A stretch of 64,000 nt of DNA from Blastococcus sp. CPCC 205250. Its GTDB lineage: Bacteria > Actinomycetota > Actinomycetes > Mycobacteriales > Geodermatophilaceae. The notes under the pieces were generated by a model. It was given only the letters and a program-made list of their open reading frames with translations. It did no database searches and was not told the DNA's origin. Within the stretch, counting starts at the first letter, position 1; every line of letters begins with the position of its first letter. The position numbers and the translations under genes were made by a program. The stretch lies in the NCBI RefSeq assembly GCF_019799925.1, contig NZ_JABGCG010000001.1, forward strand, positions 496,001 to 560,000, in the 5' to 3' direction. Positions 26,773-36,202 of the stretch are shown in pieces.

Positions 26773-27183
26773 TCAGCCGCGGCGCGCCATCACCGGCAGG
26801 TAGACGGCCAGCGCCATCAGCAGCATGGCCAGCGGGACGTGCACGACGATCCCCACCGACTCGTTGCCCGCCCGGCCGAGGAAGTACTCGACGACCAGCA
26901 GGAGGAACAGCGCCCCGGTGGCGGCCAGGACCGGGGTGCGGTGGCGCATCCAGACCGCCGCGGCGACGGTCGCCAGCAGGGCCAGCACGATCGTGACCTC
27001 GGCCGAGTGCTGGTGCACCGACAGCCACCTGCCGTAGTCGTTGCCCTGTCGCAGGAACAGGCCGGCCCACAGCGCCTGCAGGAGCACGCCGAGCGAGGTC
27101 AGCCCCACCAGCGCGCTGAACGCGGGGTGCGGGCGCGTGCCCTCGGTGGGGGCGGTGCGCGCGGGCGTGTCCCTGCTGGTCAC
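26773..27183 (-). CDS. Small four-helix membrane protein of unknown function
   Basis: The 136-residue protein has about four hydrophobic segments (ALVGLTSLGVLLQALWAGLF, VTIVLALLATVAAAVWM, AATGALFLLLVVEYFLG, VVHVPLAMLLMALAVYLPV) and a His-containing loop (WLSVHQHSAEVT). I recognise no named family; histidines near helix ends could bind heme, but this is not established. The start is GTG at 27183, divergent from the TPP-enzyme gene. Confidence 0.65.
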   Translation of the reverse strand: MTSRDTPARTAPTEGTRPHPAFSALVGLTSLGVLLQALWAGLFLRQGNDYGRWLSVHQHSAEVTIVLALLATVAAAVWMRHRTPVLAATGALFLLLVVEYFLGRAGNESVGIVVHVPLAMLLMALAVYLPVMARRG

Positions 27184-27266
27184 GGGGGAGCTCCTCGGTC
27201 GGGGCGGCGGCGGACCCCGTCAGTCTGGCCCAGCGGCGGTCGCGCCAGCGTGCGAGGGTCGCGGAC

Positions 27267-28808
27267 GTGAACGGCGCACAGGCACTGGTCCGGACGCTGG
27301 TGGCCGCGGGGGTCGACGTCTGCTTCGCCAACCCCGGCACCTCGGAGATGCACTTCGTCGCGGCGCTGGACGACGTGCCGGAGATGCGCGGCGTGCTCAC
27401 GCTGTTCGAGGGCGTCGCGACCGGTGCCGCCGACGGGTACGCGCGGATCGCCGGCCGGCCCGCGGCGACGCTGCTGCACCTGGGTCCGGGGCTGGGCAAC
27501 GGGCTGGCGAACCTGCACAACGCCCGCCGCGGCGGCGCCCCGCTGGTGAACGTCGTCGGCGACCACGCCCGGTCGCACAAGCGGCTGGACGCGCCGCTGG
27601 AGTCCGACGTCGACGCGATCGCCGGCAGCGTCTCGGGCTGGGTGCGCCGGTCGCTGTCACCGGCCGACGTCGCCGCCGACGCGGTGGACGCGGTGGCCGC
27701 GGCGGCGCGCGGGCAGGTGGCGACGCTGGTGCTGCCGGCCGACGTCTCCTGGTCCGAGGGCGCCGAGCCCGCCGAGCCGCCCGCGCCCCGGTACGCACCG
27801 GTGCCGACCGGCTACCGGCTCACCGCGGTGGCCGCGGCGCTGCGCTCCGGCGCGCCGGTGGTGCTGTTCGTCGGCGGGGACGTCGTGGCGTCCGAGGCGG
27901 GCCTGCGGGCGGCGGCGCAGGTCGCGGCGGGCACCGGCGCGCGGCTGCTGTGCGAGACGCTCCCGGCGCGGATGGTGCGCGGGGCGGGGCTGCCCGACCT
28001 GCCGCGGCTGCCGTACCCGCCGGAGATGGCGATGGCCTCGCTGGCCGGCACCGCGCACCTGGTCGTGGCCGGCACGCGGCCGCCGGTGCACTTCTTCGGC
28101 TACCCGGACCTCCCGGGCACCCCGGTGCCCGAGGACTGCCGGGTGCACGTGCTCTCCGAGCCGGGGGAGGACGGCGTCGCGGCGCTGCGGGAGCTGGCGG
28201 ACCTGGTCGCGAAGGAGGTGCAGCCGGAGCTGCTCGAGGCGTCGCGCCCGGAGCTGCCCACCGGCGAGCTGACCCCGCGGTCGATGGCGGCGGTCGTCGG
28301 GGCGCTGCTGCCCGAGCGGGCGATCATCGTGGACGAGGCGCTGACCTCCGGCGTGGGCCTGGCCGAGCTGACCTCGGGCGCGCCGCGGCACGACTGGCTG
28401 TGCCTCACCGGCGGGGCGATCGGCGACGGGCTGCCCATGGCGGTCGGCGCCGCGGTGGCCGCACCGGACCGGCCGGTGCTGGCGATCCAGGCCGACGGCA
28501 GCGCGATGTACACGATCTCGGCGCTGTGGACGATGGCCCGCGAGCAGCTCGACGTCACCGTCGTCGTCTGCGACAACGGGTCCTACGCGATCCTGCAGGG
28601 CGAGCTGGGACGGGTGGGCGCCTCCGGCGGTGGCGAGCGGGCCGGTGCGCTGCTGGACCTGGGCGGCCCGGGGCTGGACTTCGTCGCGCTGGCGACCGGC
28701 ATGGGCGTCCCCGCCACCCGCGCCACGACCGCCGAGGAGCTGGCCGACCAGCTGCGCACCGCGCTGGCCGAGCCGGGACCGCACCTGGTGGACGCCGTCC
28801 TGCGGTGA
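27267..28808 (+). CDS. Thiamine-diphosphate enzyme, acetolactate synthase large-subunit-like
   Basis: The 513-residue protein has the three-domain ThDP decarboxylase/AHAS layout. The PYR domain holds the catalytic Glu in LFEGVATGAADGYARIAG, then comes a central domain, then a PP domain with GDGLPMAVGAAVAAPDRPVL and QADGSAMYTISALWTM followed by CDNGSYAIL as the metal/ThDP-binding motif. It is shorter than true IlvB and has no IlvN partner nearby, so it is probably a decarboxylase or carboligase of another pathway. Start GTG 27267. Confidence 0.85.
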   Translation: MNGAQALVRTLVAAGVDVCFANPGTSEMHFVAALDDVPEMRGVLTLFEGVATGAADGYARIAGRPAATLLHLGPGLGNGLANLHNARRGGAPLVNVVGDHARSHKRLDAPLESDVDAIAGSVSGWVRRSLSPADVAADAVDAVAAAARGQVATLVLPADVSWSEGAEPAEPPAPRYAPVPTGYRLTAVAAALRSGAPVVLFVGGDVVASEAGLRAAAQVAAGTGARLLCETLPARMVRGAGLPDLPRLPYPPEMAMASLAGTAHLVVAGTRPPVHFFGYPDLPGTPVPEDCRVHVLSEPGEDGVAALRELADLVAKEVQPELLEASRPELPTGELTPRSMAAVVGALLPERAIIVDEALTSGVGLAELTSGAPRHDWLCLTGGAIGDGLPMAVGAAVAAPDRPVLAIQADGSAMYTISALWTMAREQLDVTVVVCDNGSYAILQGELGRVGASGGGERAGALLDLGGPGLDFVALATGMGVPATRATTAEELADQLRTALAEPGPHLVDAVLR

Positions 28809-28912
28809 CGCGGCTCACCCCGTCGGGGGAGAGCTGGTTTCGACTCATCCAGTTCCGCCTTCCCGTCGCCGATGCCTCCCGGGACAGGGTCGTCGGCTGA
28901 CGGAGGCATACG

Positions 28913-31555
28913 GTGGGGCGAGACAGGCGGGCGTCGACGGCGGGCGCTGCTCTGGCCGGTGTCGCGCTGCTGTCGGTGTACGTGGCCGCGTACGGCAGCC
29001 TGACCGGGTCGGTGATCTACCACGTCGTGGAACTGGCCGCCGTGTGCCTGGCCTGGTGGGGAGCCCGCCGGCAGCCGGAGCGGACCCGCCGGGCCACGTC
29101 GCTGATCGCCCTGGGCGTGACGCTCTACTTCTTCGGGGACGTCAGCTGGTGGGTGCAGGCCCAGCTGGAGGTCGGCGCCGACGTGGCGCCGTCCGACGCC
29201 TTCTACCTGCTCGGGTACGTCGCGCTGGGGGCGGGCCTGTGGCGCCTGGCCGGCAGCCGGGACCGGTCCCACGACGAGATCGTCGCCGGCTGGATCGACG
29301 CGCTGGTCGTCTTCGTCGCCGGGCTCGCACTGGTGTGGCAGCTGTCGCTGGCCTCGATCGTCTCCGACGCCGCCCTGCCGGTCGGCACGCGGCTCGTCTG
29401 GTCGCTCTACCCCGCCCTCGACGCGGCCCTGGTCGGGCTGGTCATCCGGCTGCTGGTGCAGCGCACCCGCGGTGAGGTCGCCGGCCTCACCGTCGCCGCG
29501 GGATCGGCCGTCTGGATGGTCTGCGACCTCGGGTACCTGCTCGGCGCCGACGCCGGGATCATGAACGTCTGGCTGGACGCCGGCTGGATGCTCGGCGCGG
29601 TCCTCCTCGCGCTGTCGACCCTGCCCCGCCGCAACCAGCGGGCCTGCGCGGAGGACCACCGCCGTGCCGTCCGCAGCGGTCTGAGCCGGCTGGCGGTCTG
29701 CCTCGCGGCCCTGCTCGTGCCGGCCACCATGGAGGCGGTCAACGACCTCGGCGGCGCCGAGGAGACCCCCGGCCTGCTGCTGGTCACCACGCTGACGCTG
29801 ACCACGCTCGTCTTCGTCCGGGCCTCGCTGCTCGTGCGCGGCGAGGCGCTGGCCCGGGCGCGGGTCGTCTCCCAGCAGCGGTACAGCGCCGCGCTGGCAG
29901 CCCACAGCTCTGACGCCGTCGTCGTCGTCAGCCGCGACGGACAGCTGCTCAGCGACCCGGCCTCGCTGCCCGCCTTCCCGGGCGACACGGGCGCGCACCC
30001 CGCGGCGGGCGACCTGGTCCTGCTGATGGGGGCCGACCCCGCCGAGGCCCACGCCACCTTCCGGCGCGCCCTGCAGGCCGCGGGCGAGGTCGTGGACGCC
30101 GAGCTGATGTGTCGGCGCGACGGGCGGCGGTCCTGGATCGGCGTCCGGCTGGTCGACCTCACGGACGACCCGGACGTCGGCGGCGTCGTCGTCCACGTCA
30201 CCGACATCACCGACCGCAAGCGGGCCGAGGAGGCGCTCGCGCACCAGGCCTTCCACGACGGCCTGACCGGCCTGGCCAACCGCGCGCTGTTCGCCGACCG
30301 GGTGGACCAGGCGCTGCGGCGCGCCGCCCGGGGTCTCGGCCGGCCGGCGGTGGTGTTCATCGACCTCGACGGGTTCAAGGGCGTCAACGACACCCTCGGG
30401 CACCCCGCCGGCGACGCGCTGCTGTGCGAGGTGGCCACCCGGCTGACCTCCGCGGTGCGCGCCGACGACACCGTCGCCCGGCTCGGTGGCGACGAGTTCG
30501 CCGTGCTGGTCGAGCAGTGCGGCAACGGGTCGGACGAGGCGGTGACGACCGCTCAGCGGGTGCTCGCCGTCCTCCGCACGCCCGTCGCCATCGACGGCCA
30601 GAGCGTCACCGTGTCGGGCAGCATCGGCATCGCCGTCGGCGACGCGGGGGCCACCAGCGACTCGCTCATCGGGGACGCCGACATCGCGATGTACGCGGCG
30701 AAGATGTCCGGCCGCGGCCGGTCGGTGGTGTTCGACCCGGAGATGCGCGCCGCGGCCGTGGCGGCACGGGAGCTCGAGCAGGAGCTGCAGGGTGCGCTGG
30801 CGGCCGGGGAGTTCCGGCTGGTCTACCAGCCCGTCGTCGACCTGGCCGACGACGCGGTGACCGGGTTCGAGGCGCTCCTGCGGTGGGACTCCCCGACCCT
30901 GGGAGCGGTGTCGCCGTCGCGGTTCGTGCCGGTCGCCGAGGCCTCCGGGCTCATCGAGGAGATCGGCGCCTGGGTGCTGCGCGAGGCGTGCACGGCCGCG
31001 GCGGTCTGGCGGGCCGAGCACGGCCGCGAGCTGTCGATGGCGGTGAACGTGTCGGCGGTCCAGCTCGCCTCGCCGCATCTGGTGCGGCACATCACCGAGG
31101 CGCTGACCGCCAGCGGCCTGCCGGCGTCCTCGCTGGTGATCGAGGTGACCGAGACGGCGCTGGTGAGCGACCCGGAGCGGGCCAGCGAGTGCCTGGCGGC
31201 GCTGCGCGCGCTCGGCCTGCGCCTGGCGCTGGACGACTTCGGCACCGGCTACTCGTCGCTGGCCCACCTGCGGCAGTTCACCGTCGACGTCCTGAAGATC
31301 GACCAGTCCTTCGTCGCCACCATCGGCGAGGACGGCGTGATGCCGCCGATCGTGCGCGGGATGATCGACCTGGGCCGCACGCTGGGCCTGGAGATCGTCG
31401 CCGAGGGCGTGGAGACCGAGGCGCAGCGCCGGCTGCTCGTCGACGGCCGCTGCGACCTGGCGCAGGGCTTCCTGTTCGCCCGGCCGCTGGAGCCGGCCGA
31501 CGCGTCGCTGATGCTGCTGTCGACCTCCGTCCGCACGGTGGACCCCCAGAGCTGA
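28913..31555 (+). CDS. Membrane-bound GGDEF-EAL protein (cyclic-di-GMP turnover)
   Basis: The 880-residue protein has an N-terminal region of about nine transmembrane helices (residues 10-320), a PAS-like segment (about 325-430), a GGDEF domain with ARLGGDEFAVLVEQCG (about 520) and an EAL domain. In the EAL domain GFEALLRWDSP, AVNVSAVQLASP, LALDDFGTGYSSLAHL and VAEGVETEAQ keep the metal-binding residues. Both catalytic motifs look intact, so it could make and break c-di-GMP. Start GTG 28913. No neighbour explains its input. Confidence 0.92.
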   Translation: MGRDRRASTAGAALAGVALLSVYVAAYGSLTGSVIYHVVELAAVCLAWWGARRQPERTRRATSLIALGVTLYFFGDVSWWVQAQLEVGADVAPSDAFYLLGYVALGAGLWRLAGSRDRSHDEIVAGWIDALVVFVAGLALVWQLSLASIVSDAALPVGTRLVWSLYPALDAALVGLVIRLLVQRTRGEVAGLTVAAGSAVWMVCDLGYLLGADAGIMNVWLDAGWMLGAVLLALSTLPRRNQRACAEDHRRAVRSGLSRLAVCLAALLVPATMEAVNDLGGAEETPGLLLVTTLTLTTLVFVRASLLVRGEALARARVVSQQRYSAALAAHSSDAVVVVSRDGQLLSDPASLPAFPGDTGAHPAAGDLVLLMGADPAEAHATFRRALQAAGEVVDAELMCRRDGRRSWIGVRLVDLTDDPDVGGVVVHVTDITDRKRAEEALAHQAFHDGLTGLANRALFADRVDQALRRAARGLGRPAVVFIDLDGFKGVNDTLGHPAGDALLCEVATRLTSAVRADDTVARLGGDEFAVLVEQCGNGSDEAVTTAQRVLAVLRTPVAIDGQSVTVSGSIGIAVGDAGATSDSLIGDADIAMYAAKMSGRGRSVVFDPEMRAAAVAARELEQELQGALAAGEFRLVYQPVVDLADDAVTGFEALLRWDSPTLGAVSPSRFVPVAEASGLIEEIGAWVLREACTAAAVWRAEHGRELSMAVNVSAVQLASPHLVRHITEALTASGLPASSLVIEVTETALVSDPERASECLAALRALGLRLALDDFGTGYSSLAHLRQFTVDVLKIDQSFVATIGEDGVMPPIVRGMIDLGRTLGLEIVAEGVETEAQRRLLVDGRCDLAQGFLFARPLEPADASLMLLSTSVRTVDPQS

Positions 31556-31657
31556 CGCGGCGCCGCGCCCGACCCCGGTGTCGTCGCCCGTCCGGGCGAC
31601 CAGGTCGTCCGCGCGGCCGACGCGCTGACCTGCCGGGTGCGACGGCTGACCGCTGGG

Positions 31658-32317
31658 TCAGCGGGCCGGAGACGACAGCAGCCCGGCCCGCCAGGCCATC
31701 GCCACGAGCTGCGCGCGGTCGCGGGCCGCCAGCTTGGTGAGCACCCGCCCGACGTGGGTGCGCGCGGTCGCCGGGCTCATGTGCAGCTCCCGGCCGATCT
31801 CCTCGTTGGACAGCCCTTGGGCGACGGCCACGAGCACCTCGCGCTCGCGGTCGGTCAGCTGCCGCAGCAGCGCGGAGTCCGTCGGCGGCGGTGCCTGGAG
31901 TGCCGCCGCGAGCACGCTGCGGGTCACCCCGGGGTCGAGGACCGCCTCGCCCTGCGCCGCCGCCCGCACCGCGCGGCGCAGGGCGTCGGGTTCGGCGTCC
32001 TTGAGCAGGAAGCCGCTCGCGCCGGCGCGCAGCGCGCCGAACACGAGGTCGTCGTCGTCGAAGGTGGTGAGCGCGAGGACGGCGGTGGCGCCCAGGGCCG
32101 GGTCGGCGACGATCCGCCGGGTCGCCTCGATGCCGTCGAGCACCGGCATGCGCAGGTCCATGAGGACGACGTCGGCCGGTGCCGCGCGCAGCCGGTCCAG
32201 CGCCGCCCGCCCGTCGCCGGCCTCGCCGGTGACCCGCAGGTCCTCCCCGCGCTCGAGCACCGCCCGGATGCCGGCCCGCACCAGGGGCTGGTCGTCGACG
32301 ACGAGGACGCGGATCAC
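31658..32317 (-). CDS. NarL/FixJ-family response regulator
   Basis: A 219-residue two-domain regulator. The receiver domain shows VLVVDDQPLVRAGI, phospho-acceptor Asp in DVVLMDLRMPVLDG, and the conserved Lys in FLLKDAEPD. The C-terminal LuxR-type HTH contains LTDREREVLVAVAQGLSNEE and SPATARTHVGRVLTKL. The GTG at 32317 overlaps the kinase stop. It is probably the output of the adjacent kinase and may control the divergent MMPL transporter gene. Confidence 0.92.
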   Translation of the reverse strand: MIRVLVVDDQPLVRAGIRAVLERGEDLRVTGEAGDGRAALDRLRAAPADVVLMDLRMPVLDGIEATRRIVADPALGATAVLALTTFDDDDLVFGALRAGASGFLLKDAEPDALRRAVRAAAQGEAVLDPGVTRSVLAAALQAPPPTDSALLRQLTDREREVLVAVAQGLSNEEIGRELHMSPATARTHVGRVLTKLAARDRAQLVAMAWRAGLLSSPAR

Positions 32318-33312
32318 GCCGGCGTCCGCACCCGGCCGGCCGCCACGGGCAGCAGCGCGCTGACGGTGAACCCGCCGCCGGGCCGGTCGGCGGCCAGCAG
32401 CCGGCCGCCGAGCAGCGCCACGCGCTCGCGCATGCCGGCCAGGCCGTGGCCGGTGCCCTCGGCGTCGCCGCTGCCACGGCCGTCGTCCTCCACGGTGACG
32501 GTCAGGGAGTCGGCACCGTGGGTGACGGTGACGGTGACCGCGGTGGCGTGCGCGTGGCGCAGCACGTTGGTCAGCGCCTCCTGCACCACCCGGTGCGCGG
32601 TGGCCTCGACCGCGGCCGGCCAGGGCCGCGGGTCGCCGTCGACGGCCAGCCGGACGACGACTCCGGCCGCCGCCGTGGCCGCGACCAGGTCGGGGACGTC
32701 GGCCAGGCCGCGGGTGCGGCACTCGCTCCCGGCCGGCTCGCCGCGCAGGAGCCCGACGGTGTCGCGCAGGTCGCCGAGGACGTCGCGGCTGACCGCCCGG
32801 ATGGTCTCCACGGCGCGCCGGGCGGCGGCCGGGTCGCCGTCGTCGAGCGCCTCGGTGGCGACGGCGGCGTGCAGGGTGACGACGGCGACGGCGTGCCCGA
32901 GGGAGTCGTGCACGTCGCGGGCGATCCGCAGGCGCTCGGCGTCGACGAGGCGGGAGGCGTGGGCGTCCCGCTCCTCCTCGGCCCGCCGCAGCCGGTCGGC
33001 CAGCTCCGCCTGCCAGCCCCGGCGGGAGCGCACGGCGTCGCCGAGCGCGAGCACGGCGAACAGCAGCGCGGAGGACATCGCGCCGTCGTAGCCGAGCACC
33101 AGGAGCGGGTCGTGCCCCTCGTCGGGGCTGACCACCCGGTAGACGAGGGAGAGCCCCAGGAAGCTGCCGCCGACGACGGCACCCATCCGCAGGTGCCCGG
33201 ACCGGGCGGCGGTGAACAGCACCGGCGCCAGCGGGAGGACCAGGCCGATCGCGGGGAACCCGGCGACGTAGTAGCCGTAGATGAGCACGGCGTTGGCCCA
33301 CAGCGCGGGCAC
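32314..33312 (-). CDS. NarL-type sensor histidine kinase, apparent frameshift near its N-terminus
   Basis: From the GTG at 33312 the kinase has three to four membrane helices, a HisKA_3 H-box (ARDVHDSLGHAVAVVTLHAA) and an HATPase domain (VVQEALTNVLRHAH, VEDDGRGSG, GHGLAGMRERVALLGG). A good upstream start exists at 33481 (MSWRPGRLDLALYLAAVLPA), but that membrane-helix frame is off by one. Removing one base near 33388-33395 would join both into one longer protein. Either a genuine frameshift has shortened the sensor, or the base call is wrong. Overlaps the regulator gene. Confidence 0.83.
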   Translation of the reverse strand: MPALWANAVLIYGYYVAGFPAIGLVLPLAPVLFTAARSGHLRMGAVVGGSFLGLSLVYRVVSPDEGHDPLLVLGYDGAMSSALLFAVLALGDAVRSRRGWQAELADRLRRAEEERDAHASRLVDAERLRIARDVHDSLGHAVAVVTLHAAVATEALDDGDPAAARRAVETIRAVSRDVLGDLRDTVGLLRGEPAGSECRTRGLADVPDLVAATAAAGVVVRLAVDGDPRPWPAAVEATAHRVVQEALTNVLRHAHATAVTVTVTHGADSLTVTVEDDGRGSGDAEGTGHGLAGMRERVALLGGRLLAADRPGGGFTVSALLPVAAGRVRTPA

Positions 33313-33525
33313 CGGGTGCGTCCGCGCGGCGAGCGCGGGCAGGCCGGCTGCGGCCGCGGCGGCGAAGGACAGCGCGCGCCGACGGCGCCTCGGGCTCCAG
33401 GTGGGCGATCAGCGCGGCCCACGCGGGGAGGACGGCGGCCAGGTAGAGCGCGAGGTCGAGGCGTCCGGGGCGCCAGCTCATGCCGGGAGGCTAGGGCGTC
33501 GGAGGGGCGTCCGGCGTCCGCGTGG

Positions 33526-33556
33526 CGACGTAGTCGTGCGGGGCCCGGCTACGTCG
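33526..33556. promoter_or_regulatory. Inverted repeat in kinase/MMPL divergent promoter region
   Basis: CGACGTAG (33526-33533) and CTACGTCG (33549-33556) form a perfect 8-bp inverted repeat with a 15-base spacer, between the kinase gene and the divergent MMPL gene. Position suits an operator for the NarL-type regulator controlling either side; not proven. Confidence 0.45.
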
Positions 33557-33652
33557 GGACGCGTAGCGGAGTCGGTCGCCGGAGCGGATTCCCGGCGGCC
33601 GGCGCGTTCCTAGCGTTCGCGGCGTCCCTCCGGCCTGCGTCAGGAGCTCCCC

Positions 33653-35806
33653 GTGCTCGCCTCCCTCGCCCGAACCTGTGCCCGTGCCCGCTGGCTCGTC
33701 GTCGGGATCTGGGTCGCCGTCGTCGTCGTGCTGTCCGTCCTGGCCGGCGTCTTCGCCGGACCCACCAGCGACGACTTCGCGCTGCCGGACTCGGAGAGCC
33801 AGCGCGCCTCGGACCTGCTCGCCGAGGCCGGCTTCGACGCCCGGTCGGGCACGCAGGCGCAGGTGGTCCTGCACTCGCCGGAGGGCCTGGACCGCCCGGA
33901 GGTGCGGGCCGCCGTGGACGACCTCGCCGCCGCGATCGCCGCCGACCTGCCGGGTGCGGAGGTGACCAGCCCGTTCGGGCCCGGCGGGGAGCGGCAGGTC
34001 GCGCCCGGCGGGGAGATCGCCTACCTGCAGGTCGACCTGCCGCAGCGCGACCCGGCCGCCGTCGCCGATGCCGCCGACGCCCTCGGCGCGCTGCGCGACG
34101 GGGTCGACGTGCCCGGCCTGCAGGTCGAGGTCGGCCTGCCCCTGGAGGAGGACGGCGGGGGCGGGCCGCCGGCGGAGGTGATCGGCGTGCTGGCGGCCGC
34201 GGTGATCCTGCTGATCGCGTTCGGCTCGCTGGTCGCGATGCTGCTGCCGCTGGTCATCGGCGTGCTCGGCGCGCTGTGCGGGGTCGCCGCCATCGAGCTG
34301 GCCGCGCACGTGATCGACGTGCCGAGCTTCGCCGGGGCCGCGGCCGGGATGATCGCCGTCGGCGTCGGGATCGACTACGCGCTGCTGGTGGTGACCCGGT
34401 TCCGGGAGTCGCTGCGCGACGGGACGCCGGTGCTCGAGGCGGTCGCGCTGGCGCAGCACACCGCGGGCCGCTCGGTGCTGTTCGCCGGCACCACGGTGGT
34501 CATCGCGTCGCTGGGGCTGGTGTTCATGGGCATGGAGCTGATCACCGGCGTGGCCATCGGCATCTCGGCGTCGGTGCTCGTGACGATGCTCGGCGCGGTC
34601 ACCCTGCTGCCGGCGCTGCTGGGCATCGTGGGGCCGCGGCTGCAGCGGGCCCGGGTCCGGCGGGGGAGCGACGGGTCGGGGGCCGGGGCGCAGCGCTGGG
34701 CGCGGACGGTGCAGCGCCGCCCCGTCGCGTGGGTGGTCGCGGCGCTCGGGGTGCTGGGCGTGCTCGCCGTCCCGGTGTTCGACCTGCGGCTGGGGTTCAG
34801 CGACGCCGGCACACTGCCGGAGTCCAGTTCGGCGCGGCAGGCCTACGACCTGGTCGCCGAGGGGTTCGGGCCGGGGGTGAACGGGCCGTTCGTGGTCGCG
34901 GTGTCGGCGCCTTCTGGCGCGGCGGCGGTCGCCGGCGAGGTGGCCGCTGCGGTCGCGGCCGATCCGGGCGTGGCCTCGGTGAGCCCGCCGACCGTCGCCG
35001 ACGACGGCGGGACCGCCGTCCTGCAGGTCGTGCCGACGTCGGCGCCGCGGGACGAGGCGACCACCGAGCTGGTGCACCGGCTGCGCGACGACGTCGTCCC
35101 CGCGGCCGTGTCCGGGTCCGGCGCCGAGGTGGCGATCGGCGGCGCGCAGCCGGCGGCGGTGGACTTCGCCGACTACACGGGGGAGCGGCTGCCGGTCTTC
35201 CTCGGGGTGGTGCTGGCGGTGTCCTTCCTGCTGCTGACCGTCGTCTTCCGCGGGGTGCTGGTGGCGCTCAAGGCGGTGGTGGTGAACGTGCTGTCGATCG
35301 CGGCGGCGTTCGGCGCGCTGGTCGCGGTGTTCCAGTGGGGCTGGGCCACGGACCTGCTCGGCATCGAGGGCGTCGGGCCGATCGAGGCGTGGGTGCCGAT
35401 GATGCTGATCGCCATCGTGTTCGGCCTGTCGATGGACTACGAGGTGTTCCTGCTCTCGCGGATCCGCGAGGAGTACGACCGGACCGGGGACAACGCCTCG
35501 GCCGTGGCCACCGGCCTGGCGCGGACGGCGCGGGTGATCACGGCCGCGGCGGCGATCATGGTGTGCGTCTTCGGCAGCTTCGTGCTCGGCTCGGCGCGGG
35601 AGCTGCAGCTGTTCGGTTTCGGCCTGGCGGCGGCGGTGCTGATCGACGCGACGGTGGTCCGCATGGTGCTGGTGCCGGCGACGATGGAGCTGCTCGGCCG
35701 GGCCAACTGGTGGCTGCCGCGGCGGCTGGACCGGGCGCTGCCGCACCTCACCGTGGAGGGCCCGGTGCCGACGGCGCCGGCGCGGGAGCCGGCCGCCGTG
35801 GGCTGA
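33653..35806 (+). CDS. MMPL/RND-superfamily transporter
   Basis: A 717-residue membrane protein in two RND halves, each a helix, an extracytoplasmic loop and a five-helix bundle. The MMPL signatures are GVGIDYALLVVTRFRESLRD in half one and FGLSMDYEVFLLSRIREEYD in half two, carrying the proton-relay Asp-Tyr pair. Members export lipids or drugs. Start GTG 33653 with AGGAGC 8 bases upstream. It diverges from a NarL-type two-component pair, which probably regulates it. Confidence 0.92.
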   Translation: MLASLARTCARARWLVVGIWVAVVVVLSVLAGVFAGPTSDDFALPDSESQRASDLLAEAGFDARSGTQAQVVLHSPEGLDRPEVRAAVDDLAAAIAADLPGAEVTSPFGPGGERQVAPGGEIAYLQVDLPQRDPAAVADAADALGALRDGVDVPGLQVEVGLPLEEDGGGGPPAEVIGVLAAAVILLIAFGSLVAMLLPLVIGVLGALCGVAAIELAAHVIDVPSFAGAAAGMIAVGVGIDYALLVVTRFRESLRDGTPVLEAVALAQHTAGRSVLFAGTTVVIASLGLVFMGMELITGVAIGISASVLVTMLGAVTLLPALLGIVGPRLQRARVRRGSDGSGAGAQRWARTVQRRPVAWVVAALGVLGVLAVPVFDLRLGFSDAGTLPESSSARQAYDLVAEGFGPGVNGPFVVAVSAPSGAAAVAGEVAAAVAADPGVASVSPPTVADDGGTAVLQVVPTSAPRDEATTELVHRLRDDVVPAAVSGSGAEVAIGGAQPAAVDFADYTGERLPVFLGVVLAVSFLLLTVVFRGVLVALKAVVVNVLSIAAAFGALVAVFQWGWATDLLGIEGVGPIEAWVPMMLIAIVFGLSMDYEVFLLSRIREEYDRTGDNASAVATGLARTARVITAAAAIMVCVFGSFVLGSARELQLFGFGLAAAVLIDATVVRMVLVPATMELLGRANWWLPRRLDRALPHLTVEGPVPTAPAREPAAVG

Positions 35807-36202
35807 CCTCCCGCCCGCTCGCGCGGGGGACCTCTCCGCTCCGCTCGTGCTCTGCCCACCACGGTGGGCAGAGCACGAGCGTCCGCGGGACCTGTCTGTG
35901 GCGCGCCCCCCGAGGAGTCGTGGCCGGCTTCGCCGACGACATGGCCGCGGCGATGCCGTCGCCGTTCGTCCTGCCGGACGAGGCGCCGAGCGGGTGCGCC
36001 CACGCCGCGTTCTGGGCCACGGAACGCGGCCGGGGCGCACACGCTCGGACGCGACGCCGGCACCGCCTCGGGTGTCACCCGTTCCGGTGGTCGTCGCAGC
36101 GCGTGAGCGTGAGCTGTCCACAGGGCGCCCGCCGGAGCACGCGCGGAGCCGCCCCCGCCTCCTACAGTCCCGGCGTTCCGGAACGGAGAGTGCTCGACGG
36201 GG
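35807..36202. other. Intergenic region before tadA with a 38-bp palindrome
   Basis: About 400 bases without a clear gene. At 35843-35880 lies a perfect palindrome with 18-bp arms (GCTCGTGCTCTGCCCACC) round a 2-base centre, probably the terminator of the MMPL gene. Between about 35920 and 36040 a plus-strand frame uses only GC-ending codons (VAGFADDMAAAMPSPFVL) but loses this bias and runs into tadA, so it may be a gene remnant. No promoter can be named with confidence. Confidence 0.55.
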
